Origin: Methylobacterium sp. Leaf117
Lineage (GTDB): Bacteria > Pseudomonadota > Alphaproteobacteria > Rhizobiales > Beijerinckiaceae
NCBI RefSeq assembly: GCF_001422985.1
Contig: NZ_LMNL01000023.1
Location: forward strand, 550,184 to 614,183
DNA: 64,000 nucleotides
Direction of reading: 5' to 3'
The notes under the pieces: model-generated
What the model saw: the letters and a program-made list of their open reading frames with translations, nothing else
Databases searched by the model: none
Told to the model about the DNA's origin: nothing
Made by a program: the position numbers and the translations under genes
Shown here: positions 56,954 through 64,000 of the stretch, piece after piece
How positions within the stretch are numbered: the first letter of the stretch is position 1
Layout: every line of letters begins with the position of its first letter

Positions 56954-58270
56954 TCAGAGGGCCTCGCCGCGCAGCAGGCGCGGCTGCGTCCCCCGCGCCG
57001 CGGCGGCCTCGCCGATGAACAGCCGCTTCAACCCCGGCAGCCGGTCGACCAGGCCGAGGCCGAGGTCGCGCGCCAGGCGCAGGGGCAGCAGGTCATTCGA
57101 GAACAGGCGGTTCAGCCCGTCCGTCACCGCCCCCATGGCCAGGGTGTCGAAGCGGCGCGCCCGCTCATAGCGCTTCAGCACGTCCGGGCTCCCGGGGTCG
57201 AGGCCGAGGCGGAGGGCGTCGGTCATCGCCTCGGCCAGCGCAGCCGCGCCGGCGAGGCCGAGGTTCAAGCCTTGTCCGGCGATGGGGTGGATGACGTGGG
57301 CGGCATCGCCGAGAAGCGCCAGGCGCTCGCCCCGGAAGCTGCGGGCGAGGCCGAAGGCGAGGGGATGCGCGCTCGGTCCCCGCTCCAGCGCCAACCGCCC
57401 CAGATTGAGCCCGAAGCGACGCTCGATCTCGGCCAGGGTCTCTTCCGGGCCGCCTCCGGTCAGGGCCGGCACATCGGCCGCGCGCTCGGTCCAGACGATG
57501 GAGGAGCGATGCCCGAGCGTGCCGCCATCCACCAGCGGCAGGATCGCGAAGGGACCGCTCGGCAGGAAATGCTCGTAGGCCCGACCCTCGTGAGCGCGCT
57601 CATGGCCGATGGTGGCGACGAGCCCCATCTGTGGATAGGACCAGCCCACCCAGCCGATCTTGGCTGCCTCGCGCAGGCGCGAGCGCGCACCGTCGGCAGC
57701 CACCAGGAGCGAGGCGTCGCGCGAACGGCCGTCGCTGAGCGACAGGCGGATGCGAGCGCCGTCCGGGACGGCCTCGACGATGCCGACGGGTTCGAGGACC
57801 ACGCCCGCGGCCGCGGCTGCCTCCAGCAGGGCCGCCACCAACGGCTCGGCCTCTACCATGTGGGCGAAGGGCGCGCCGGCCTCAGCATCCTGCGCGAAGG
57901 TCAGGAACACCGGGCGGACCGGGTCGGACAGGCGGCTGTCGCTCACCACCATATCGTGGATCGGCTGCGCGGACCGGCTGGCGATGTCCCAGATTCCCAG
58001 GCGCTCGAACATGCGCCGCCCGCCAGCGGCGACCGCATAGGCCCGACCGGCATGTCGGGCGGCGCCGGCGCCGAGGCCGGGATCGTATACGGTGACCGAC
58101 ACGGCGGGGCCGTTGGCGCGCGCAAGCGCCAGGGCGAGCGTCAGGCCGGGAATGCCGGCTCCGGCGATCACCACGCTGCGCTGGTCCGCACGCTTCCTCG
58201 TTTCGACCGTGCCTGCCTGGATCATGCCTGCCTGGATCATGCCCGCCTCGAATTCGCCCGCGCCGCCCAT
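56954..58270 (-). CDS. UbiH/UbiF-family FAD-dependent monooxygenase
   Basis: 438 residues. FAD-binding SVVIAGAGIPGLTLALALA (32-50), the second dinucleotide motif in LLVAADGARSRLREAAKIGW and GDAAHVIHPIAGQGLNLGLAG near 310, the hallmark of ubiquinone-biosynthesis hydroxylases. ATG at 58270 has GGGAG six bases upstream. The N-terminus EFEAGMIQAGMIQAGTVETR comes from a tandem repeat. It could hydroxylate the ubiquinone ring or another aromatic compound. Confidence 0.85.
   Translation of the reverse strand: MGGAGEFEAGMIQAGMIQAGTVETRKRADQRSVVIAGAGIPGLTLALALARANGPAVSVTVYDPGLGAGAARHAGRAYAVAAGGRRMFERLGIWDIASRSAQPIHDMVVSDSRLSDPVRPVFLTFAQDAEAGAPFAHMVEAEPLVAALLEAAAAAGVVLEPVGIVEAVPDGARIRLSLSDGRSRDASLLVAADGARSRLREAAKIGWVGWSYPQMGLVATIGHERAHEGRAYEHFLPSGPFAILPLVDGGTLGHRSSIVWTERAADVPALTGGGPEETLAEIERRFGLNLGRLALERGPSAHPLAFGLARSFRGERLALLGDAAHVIHPIAGQGLNLGLAGAAALAEAMTDALRLGLDPGSPDVLKRYERARRFDTLAMGAVTDGLNRLFSNDLLPLRLARDLGLGLVDRLPGLKRLFIGEAAAARGTQPRLLRGEAL
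58211..58255 (-). repeat. 15-bp tandem repeat within the monooxygenase coding region
   Basis: GCCTGCCTGGATCAT at 58211-58225 and 58226-58240 are identical; a third, diverged unit follows at 58241-58255. In the coding strand they encode MIQAG twice, preceded by EFEAG. The repeat lies at the extreme N-terminus, before the FAD motif. Confidence 0.85.
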
Positions 58271-58444
58271 GGCAACTCCCGACATCCTCGCTGCCCGGAG
58301 TGCCACTCCTCGGTGCCGGGGGCAACGCACGAGGCCGACCTTCAGCCCGGACCTTATCGCCGCTGCGGCGGGCCTCGCCCGGTGGTCGGTTCAGCCCACC
58401 GCGTCGCGTCCAGGATGCATCGGGGCACCTTGCCAGCGCGATCG

Positions 58445-58456
58445 TTCACATGTGAA
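58445..58456. promoter_or_regulatory. Perfect palindrome TTCACATGTGAA between divergent genes
   Basis: A 12-bp perfect palindrome in the 251-base region between the monooxygenase (minus) and thioesterase (plus) genes, 65 bases before the thioesterase start. It could be an operator for a TetR- or LuxR-type dimer. Symmetry alone supports it. Confidence 0.45.
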
Positions 58457-58521
58457 GGGTCGGCCATGATCCTCGGGGGCGATCTCCCCAACAGGATCAC
58501 GCGGGCGACCAGGGAAGCGGC

Positions 58522-59400
58522 ATGGCAGGCATCGTCACCGAACTCCTCGACATCCTCGACCTGAAGCGCCTGGAGCCCGATCTCTATCGGGGCGAGAGCC
58601 TGCAGACCGGCTGGTTCCGGGTCTTCGGTGGGCAGGTCGTGGCCCAGGCCCTCGTCGCGGCCTCGCGCACGGTGCCGGAGACCCGGCCGCCGCACTCGCT
58701 GCACGCCTATTTCCTCCTGGGCGGTGACCCGAAGGCGCCCATCGACTACGCGGTCGAGCGCATCCGTGACGGCCGCAGCTTCGCCACGCGGCGGGTCGTG
58801 GCGCACCAGCACGGGTGCGCGATCTTCGCCATGTCGGTGTCCTATCACGACGCCGAGGAGGGTGCCGCCCACCAGGCCACCATGCCCGATGTTCCGCCCC
58901 CGGAGGATGTCCCCGAGGCGCCGGCCGTCACGGCCGAGGCCACGCGCGAGGGCCTGACCATCCCGGCCCCCATCCTCTCGTATTTCGGACGCCGGCGGCC
59001 GATCGAATTGCGACCCGTCGAGATCGAGCGCTACCTGCGCCGGTCACCCCGCGAGCCGCGCTTCCATGTCTGGATGCGCGCGGTCGACCGCCTGCCCGAT
59101 GATCCGGCGATCCATCGCACCGTCCTCGCCTATGCGTCAGACATGACGCTTCTCGACGCAACCCTGATCCCGCACGGGCAGACGGTGTTCGATCCTGAGA
59201 TTCAGTCGGCAAGCCTCGACCACGCCCTGTGGTTTCATCGGCCGTTCCGGGCTGACGACTGGCTTCTCTACGCCCAGGACAGCCCCAGCGCCGAGGGGGC
59301 CCGTGGTTTCGCCCGCGGTCAGATCTTCACCCGAGACGGCACGCTGATCGCCTCGGTGGCCCAGGAAGGTATGATCCGGCCGCGCCGCGCCGAGGGTTGA
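58522..59400 (+). CDS. tesB: Acyl-CoA thioesterase II
   Basis: 292 residues. Double-hotdog fold. First domain: LYRGESLQTGWFRVFGGQVV, SRTVPETRPPHSLHAYFLLG, RIRDGRSFATRRVVAHQHG. Second: RFHVWMRAVDRLPDDPAIHR, ASDMTLLDATLIPHG and SLDHALWFHRPFRADDWLLY, giving the Asp-Thr/Ser-Gln-type active site. Releases free acids from acyl-CoAs. ATG at 58522 after AGGGAAG. Confidence 0.93.
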   Translation: MAGIVTELLDILDLKRLEPDLYRGESLQTGWFRVFGGQVVAQALVAASRTVPETRPPHSLHAYFLLGGDPKAPIDYAVERIRDGRSFATRRVVAHQHGCAIFAMSVSYHDAEEGAAHQATMPDVPPPEDVPEAPAVTAEATREGLTIPAPILSYFGRRRPIELRPVEIERYLRRSPREPRFHVWMRAVDRLPDDPAIHRTVLAYASDMTLLDATLIPHGQTVFDPEIQSASLDHALWFHRPFRADDWLLYAQDSPSAEGARGFARGQIFTRDGTLIASVAQEGMIRPRRAEG

Positions 59401-59561
59401 GGCACCTTTAGACCTGGTTCTTTGCCTCTGTTCTGCTGGCTATGCCCATTCTGTGAACGCTATGCCTAATTTGCGGGCAAACTTGGCCGTAAAAACGCCG
59501 CGTCCTAAATCAGCCGGCGGACACTTCTTGGGCAGATCGAGGCTCAGCGAAAAAGTTCCTC

Positions 59562-59577
59562 TGGCATAGTCCTTGAA
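59562..59577 (+). promoter_or_regulatory. Weak sigma54-like promoter upstream of glnK
   Basis: TGGCAT-AGTCC-TTGAA keeps the -24 GG and the exact spacing of the TGGCAC-N5-TTGCA consensus but has GA instead of GC at -12. glnK-amtB operons are commonly NtrC/sigma54-dependent, so this is a plausible but imperfect match. Confidence 0.35.
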
Positions 59578-59684
59578 TATGGGTGGGCGAGCGCATGGGT
59601 CGGGAACGGCCCCTGCGTACCGGCGGGGTCGATCGTGTCGCGACGCGTGCGTGCGCCGGCTCGTGGCCTCCAGTCATGCAGGTT

Positions 59685-59716
59685 TGCACTCGCGCAAGGT
59701 CGCACTCGCGCAAGTT
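59685..59716. repeat. Tandem 16-bp duplication in the glnK leader
   Basis: TGCACTCGCGCAAGGT (59685-59700) is followed by CGCACTCGCGCAAGTT (59701-59716), two mismatches. It sits about 40-70 bases upstream of the glnK start. Confidence 0.7.
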
Positions 59717-59757
59717 CCCATCCGCGAAATCCACTCGTAGCCAAAGGGGCGTCGCCC

Positions 59758-60096
59758 ATGAAAATCGTGATGGCCATCATCAAGCCGTTCAAGCTGGAGG
59801 AGGTGCGCGACGCTCTGACCGGCATCGGCGTTCACGGCCTGACCGTGACCGAGGTGAAGGGCTACGGCCGTCAGAAAGGCCACACCGAGATCTATCGCGG
59901 GGCCGAGTATGCGGTGAGCTTCCTGCCCAAGCTGAAGATCGAGGTCGCGGTCGCCTCCGACCTGACCGGCAGCGTCATCGATGCGATCGCGGCGGCCGCC
60001 CGCACGGGCCAGATCGGCGACGGCAAGATCTTCGTCGTCCCCTTGGAGAAGGCGGTCCGCATCCGCACCGGCGAGACCGACGTCGACGCTCTCTGA
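59758..60096 (+). CDS. glnK: PII nitrogen regulatory protein GlnK
   Basis: 112 residues. Signals nitrogen and energy status by binding 2-oxoglutarate and ATP/ADP and gates AmtB. MKIVMAIIKPFKLEEVRDAL is the N-terminal signature; the T-loop GRQKGHTEIYRGAEYAV has the uridylylation tyrosine at 51; C-terminal GDGKIFVVPLEKAVRIRTGE forms the nucleotide site. ATG at 59758 has AAGGGG nine bases upstream. Paired with amtB 103 bases downstream. Confidence 0.95.
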   Translation: MKIVMAIIKPFKLEEVRDALTGIGVHGLTVTEVKGYGRQKGHTEIYRGAEYAVSFLPKLKIEVAVASDLTGSVIDAIAAAARTGQIGDGKIFVVPLEKAVRIRTGETDVDAL

Positions 60097-60199
60097 GCGA
60101 CGCTCGCCGAGGCGACGCCATACCCGGACGGTTCCGTCCGCCAGCCCCTGACACAACCCTTCACATCAGCATCGCACCGCGATCGGGAGTCTCGTTTCC

Positions 60200-61705
60200 A
60201 TGAAGCTTCGCAATGCCCTGGCGCTCGGGCTGGGAGGCGCCGCGCTGGCCCTCCTGTTCATCGAGCCATCCCTCGCGCAGACCCCGACGACGGAGGCGAT
60301 GACCGCTGCCGCCACCGCTGCGCCCGTCCCGAACAAGGGCGACACGGCCTGGATGCTCATCTCCAGCGCCCTGGTGCTGCTGATGGTCGTGCCCGGTCTG
60401 GCCCTGTTCTACGGCGGTCTCGTGCGCACCAAGAACATGCTCTCGGTGCTGACGCAGGTCTTCGCCATCGCCTGCATCTCCAGCCTCCTCTTCGTGATCT
60501 TCGGCTACAGCCTCGCCTTCACCAACGGCGGCGGCCTGAACGATTTCGTCGGCGGTCTGTCCAAGGCCTTCCTGAAGGGCATCGACGCGAACTCCACCGT
60601 CGCCACCTTCTCGAACGGCGTCGTGATCCCCGAATACGTCTACATCTGCTTCCAGATGACGTTCGCGATGATCACCCCGGCCCTCATCGTCGGCGCCTTC
60701 GCCGAGCGGATGAAGTTCTCCGCGCTGGTCGTGTTCATGATCCTCTGGACCACGCTGATCTACTTCCCGATGGCCCATATGGTCTGGTACTGGGGCGGCC
60801 CGGATGCGGTCGGCAACGCCGCCAAGGCACTGGCCGCCGCCACCGATGACGCCTCGAAGGCCACGGCTCAGGCCGCCCTCGACGCCGTGAACGCCGATGC
60901 CGGCCTGCTGTTCAAGTGGGGCGCCCTCGACTTCGCCGGCGGCACCGTGGTGCACATCAACGCCGGTATCGCTGGCTTCGTCGGCTGCCTCATGCTCGGC
61001 AAGCGCATTGGCTACGGCCGTGACCTGCTCGCCCCGCACTCCCTGACCATGACCTCGATCGGCGCCTCGCTGCTCTGGGTCGGCTGGTTCGGCTTCAATG
61101 CCGGCTCCAACCTCGAGTCCAACGGCACCGCCGCCATGGCGATGCTGAACACCTTCGTGGCCACGGCCGCCGCCGCCCTGTCCTGGCTGTTCGTCGAGTG
61201 GATGCTGAAGGGCAAGCCGTCGCTCCTCGGCATGCTCTCGGGCGCCATCGCGGGTCTCGTCGCCGTCACGCCGGCCGCCGGTTTCGCCGGCCCGATGGGC
61301 TCGATCGTCCTCGGCCTCGTCGCCGGCGCGGTCTGCTTCATCATGTGCTCCACGGTGAAGAACGCGCTCGGCTACGACGACTCGCTCGACGTCTTTGGCG
61401 TCCACTGCATCGGTGGCATCCTCGGCGCCATCGCGACCGGTATCCTGGTGAACACCGAGTTCGGCGGCGTCGGTCTGCCGGACTACACCTCCAAGCCCGG
61501 TGAACTCGCCGTCGGCGCCTACGAGACCGGCGCCGCCGTGATGAGCCAGGTCAAGGCCGTCGGCTTCACCATCCTGTGGTCCGGTATCGGCTCCGCCATC
61601 CTGTACAAGCTCGTCGATCTCACCATCGGCCTGCGCGTCACGCAGGACGAGGAGCGTGAAGGCCTCGACATCGCCGATCACGGCGAGCGCGCCTACAACT
61701 ACTAG
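60200..61705 (+). CDS. amtB: Ammonium transporter AmtB
   Basis: 501 residues. Signal peptide MKLRNALALGLGGAALALLF to about AQTP (28), then eleven helices. LALFYGGLVRTKNMLSVL opens the channel fold; the twin pore histidines lie in GGTVVHINAGIAGFVG and GVHCIGGILGAIATG. A 25-residue acidic/alanine-rich insertion (about 205-232) is present in the loop before the first histidine helix. Functions with GlnK, which plugs the trimer when nitrogen is sufficient. Confidence 0.96.
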   Translation: MKLRNALALGLGGAALALLFIEPSLAQTPTTEAMTAAATAAPVPNKGDTAWMLISSALVLLMVVPGLALFYGGLVRTKNMLSVLTQVFAIACISSLLFVIFGYSLAFTNGGGLNDFVGGLSKAFLKGIDANSTVATFSNGVVIPEYVYICFQMTFAMITPALIVGAFAERMKFSALVVFMILWTTLIYFPMAHMVWYWGGPDAVGNAAKALAAATDDASKATAQAALDAVNADAGLLFKWGALDFAGGTVVHINAGIAGFVGCLMLGKRIGYGRDLLAPHSLTMTSIGASLLWVGWFGFNAGSNLESNGTAAMAMLNTFVATAAAALSWLFVEWMLKGKPSLLGMLSGAIAGLVAVTPAAGFAGPMGSIVLGLVAGAVCFIMCSTVKNALGYDDSLDVFGVHCIGGILGAIATGILVNTEFGGVGLPDYTSKPGELAVGAYETGAAVMSQVKAVGFTILWSGIGSAILYKLVDLTIGLRVTQDEEREGLDIADHGERAYNY

Positions 61706-61734
61706 GATCGCGGGCGCTTCAGCCCACGGTTCGG

Positions 61735-61767
61735 AAGGCCCCGGTCCTCGCGACCGGGGCCTTTTTT
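61735..61767 (+). terminator. Intrinsic terminator of glnK-amtB
   Basis: AAGGCCCCGGTC and GACCGGGGCCTT form a perfect 12-pair stem around CTCGC and run into TTTTTTG. It is 30 bases after the amtB stop and one of the strongest terminators in the window. Confidence 0.92.
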
Positions 61768-61925
61768 GTCTTGGCCGGCGCGGCAGGACGGACGGGCAGG
61801 CCACGGGGCCGATCCGACACAGAATTGCTGTCCGAGCCGGGCGAAGGGAAATCTCAACCTTAGCCAACCGTTAACTCCGAAGACGGTAGCGTGACCGGAC
61901 AGTTCCCCATCGTGTCTGGTACCGC

Positions 61926-64000
61926 ATGCGCTCGCTTCGCCGTTCCGCATCGCCCTACGATACTTTCGTCGACAGCTTTCGCCCGTTCCTGGCCAAGCGG
62001 ATGACGGAGTTGGGCGGTTTCGTGCTGTTTGCCGGTGCCACCGCGCTGACGGTTGCCCTGGCGACGTGGTCGATCGACGATCCGAGTCTCAACCACGCCA
62101 CGGATCATCCCGCCCACAACGTGCTCGGAACCGGCGGTGCCGTGGTGTCCGATCTGGCGATGCAGCTTCTCGGGCTCGGCTCCCTGGCCTTCGTCTTGCC
62201 GCCGGCCCTGTGGGGCATCCAACTGATGCGCACGCGGACGCTGCCGCGCGGCGGTCTGCGCCTGACGCTCTGGATCATTGGCTTCTTCGCCGCGAGCGCG
62301 GTGGCCAGCGCCTTGCCGTCGACGGCGCGCTGGCCTCTGCCCACCGGCCTCGGCGGAGTTGCCGGCGACGCGCTGATGCATGCCGCCCGCACGATGCTGG
62401 GCATCCTGGCCTCACCGCTCCTGGCCTTCGCGGGCTTCCTGTTCGCCGGCGTGGCGATTCTGTGCCTCACGGGTGCCTGCCGCGTCGGCGAGGTCGAGGA
62501 GGAAGATGCGGATGCCTACGATGCGCCTCCGGCCTCTGTGCGCCAGCCCCAGCGCGGTCGCGTCGATAACACCCAGGACGGGCGCTACGAGGATGACGAG
62601 CCGAGTCTCGGCATCGTCTCCCTCGGGGCGATGGCGCAGGCCCTGATGGGCGGTCGCGCGGCCCTGGCGGCTCGGATCGGGGAGTGGCGTGCCGACCGCG
62701 CCGCCGCCGCCACATCGCTCGCCTATGCGGGGGCCTCGCCGGCCCTCGCGGCGCAGCGCGCCTTCGCGGCACCGGAGGATGCGCCCTGGGCCACGCATGC
62801 CCCGGAGGCCCGCCTCGGACCGTCCGACGGACGGCGGGAACCCGTGTTTGAGCCCTTCGATCCGGCCTCGCCCGGCCCATCGCCGACCGTCTCATCCGCC
62901 CCGCCGGCGGCGGTCTCGCAGCGGCGGCCGGCCCCGGTCCATCACGACGAGGATTTCGACGACGCGGAGGACGCCGATGGTCCGGCCCCTGTCGAGGAGC
63001 CGGCCCCGGCGCGCTCGCGTGTCGCGCCCGCCGCTCCCCCGCCGGTGCCCGCCGCCGCGCGCCGTACTCCGCCCCAGCAGCCATCCGAGAACTATCGCCA
63101 TCCGGCCCTGGAACTGCTCGGTGAGGCGCCGCGCCTGCCGGCCTCGAGCCAGATTTCGTCCGAGGCCCTGGAGCAGAACGCCACCCTGCTGGAAGCGACC
63201 CTCAGCGATTTCGGCGTGCGCGGCGACATTCTCGCGGTGCGTCCCGGTCCTGTCGTCACCCTCTACGAGCTGGAGCCGGCCCCCGGCACCAAGTCGAGCC
63301 GCGTGGCCGACGACATCGCCCGGTCGATGTCGGCGGTCTCAGCCCGCGTCGCCGTGGTCCCCGGTCGCAACGCCATCGGCATCGAGCTGCCGAATGCCCG
63401 GCGCGAGACGGTGTACCTGCGCGAATTGCTGGCCTCTGCCGATTTCGCCGAGACCAAGCAGAGCCTCGCCCTGTGCCTGGGCAAGAACATCGGCGGCGAG
63501 CCGATCATCGCCGATCTCGCCAAGATGCCTCACCTGCTGGTGGCGGGCACCACGGGCTCGGGCAAGTCGGTCGCCATCAACACCATGATCCTGTCGCTGC
63601 TCTACCGGATGAAGCCGGAGGAGTGCCGCCTGATCATGGTCGATCCGAAGATGCTCGAATTGTCGGTCTATGACGGCATCCCGCACCTGCTCTCGCCCGT
63701 GGTCACCGACCCGAAGAAGGCGGTCATCGCCCTCAAGTGGGCCGTGCGCGAGATGGAGGAGCGCTACAAGAAGATGTCCAAGGTCGGTGTCCGCAACATC
63801 GACGGATTCAACGCCCGACTGGCCGAGGCGCGTGGGCGCGGCGAGATCCTGACCCGGACGGTGCAGACCGGCTTCGACCGCGAAACCGGCGAGGCCGTCT
63901 ACGAGACGGAGGAGATGGACCTGTCGGCGCTGCCCTACATCGTCATCGTGGTCGACGAGATGGCCGACCTGATGATGGTGGCGGGCAAGGACATCGAGGG
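61926..64000 (+). CDS. ftsK: DNA translocase FtsK, 3' end beyond the window
   Basis: Frame is open from ATG 61926 to the last base (691 codons visible). N-terminal membrane domain with four helices, from [20 protein letters not shown] (26-45) to [19 protein letters not shown]. Then a long Ala/Pro/acidic linker (about 185-400), the FtsK alpha-domain ([20 protein letters not shown]) and the motor: [20 protein letters not shown] with Walker A at about 541-549 and [16 protein letters not shown] as Walker B near the end. The gamma domain that reads KOPS sites is missing because the window ends. It resolves and segregates chromosomes at the division septum. Confidence 0.95.
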   Translation, partial: MRSLRRSASPYDTFVDSFRPFLAKRMTELGGFVLFAGATALTVALATWSIDDPSLNHATDHPAHNVLGTGGAVVSDLAMQLLGLGSLAFVLPPALWGIQLMRTRTLPRGGLRLTLWIIGFFAASAVASALPSTARWPLPTGLGGVAGDALMHAARTMLGILASPLLAFAGFLFAGVAILCLTGACRVGEVEEEDADAYDAPPASVRQPQRGRVDNTQDGRYEDDEPSLGIVSLGAMAQALMGGRAALAARIGEWRADRAAAATSLAYAGASPALAAQRAFAAPEDAPWATHAPEARLGPSDGRREPVFEPFDPASPGPSPTVSSAPPAAVSQRRPAPVHHDEDFDDAEDADGPAPVEEPAPARSRVAPAAPPPVPAAARRTPPQQPSENYRHPALELLGEAPRLPASSQISSEALEQNATLLEATLSDFGVRGDILAVRPGPVVTLYELEPAPGTKSSRVADDIARSMSAVSARVAVVPGRNAIGIELPNARRETVYLRELLASADFAETKQSLALCLGKNIGGEPIIADLAKMPHLLVAGTTGSGKSVAINTMILSLLYRMKPEECRLIMVDPKMLELSVYDGIPHLLSPVVTDPKKAVIALKWAVREMEERYKKMSKVGVRNIDGFNARLAEARGRGEILTRTVQTGFDRETGEAVYETEEMDLSALPYIVIVVDEMADLMMVAGKDIE

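Larger units (their letters stand above)
59401..59757. other. 357-base region upstream of glnK
   Basis: No gene is supported. It contains the motif GCTATGCC twice (about 59439 and 59459), a sigma54-like box at 59562-59577 and a 16-bp tandem duplication at 59685-59716. It is the likely control region of the glnK-amtB operon. Confidence 0.5.

Overview
The window is an ordinary, GC-rich, densely packed piece of alphaproteobacterial chromosome, most like a Methylobacterium/Methylorubrum-type member of the Hyphomicrobiales. The reasons are the rimP-nusA-ylxR-infB-rbfA-truB order with a YlxR-L7Ae fusion, an F1 ATP synthase operon (atpHAGDC) separated from F0, a membrane-anchored c-type cytochrome, an oxalate/formate antiporter, a glnK-amtB pair and the codon bias. 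The genus is inferred from protein character and gene order, not from a database search. There is no prophage, insertion sequence, CRISPR array, rRNA or convincing tRNA. I found no clear-cut new system. The best leads are conserved but poorly understood modules and small genes.

Layout. 1-4.8 kb: 3' part of an M20 amidohydrolase, a MetA-type outer-membrane transporter, and a translationally coupled TadG-TadE-TadE set. 5-13.4 kb: the translation/transcription operon on the minus strand, with a promoter, a terminator-like hairpin in its leader (candidate attenuator) and internal hairpins. 13.5-20.8 kb: Vat/CatB-type acetyltransferase, asd, a luciferase-like oxidoreductase, two uncharacterised genes, leuB and a farnesyl diphosphate synthase. 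20.9-26.9 kb: mtgA, a protein made of an internal duplication, a histidine phosphatase coupled to an NAD(P)H-hydrate dehydratase, argG, and two thioredoxin-fold proteins.

27.2-32.6 kb: atpHAGDC with an extra 82-residue two-helix membrane protein between atpD and atpC. 32.6-35.4 kb: a minus-strand run of CCA/poly(A) polymerase-type nucleotidyltransferase, a small membrane protein, a CoA-type Nudix hydrolase and a DUF1285 protein, with 4-bp overlaps at two junctions. 35.6-42.5 kb: MoxR ATPase, DUF58, BatA/DUF4159 membrane protein and a second large VWA-like membrane protein, an aerotolerance-like (Bat) module. 42.5-48.8 kb: a Yej-type peptide importer operon with two binding proteins and one permease, followed by a GNAT and an epoxide-hydrolase-like gene where the second permease and ATPase are normally expected.

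49-56.9 kb: cytochrome c, kdsB, pheA, oxalate/formate antiporter, small membrane proteins, a tyrosine-phosphatase-like protein, a GNAT and inorganic pyrophosphatase. 57-64 kb: UbiH-like monooxygenase, acyl-CoA thioesterase II, the glnK-amtB ammonium module and the 5' part of ftsK, which runs off the end. Short tandem repeats of 5-23 bp sit in several intergenic regions and, in one case, inside a coding region.
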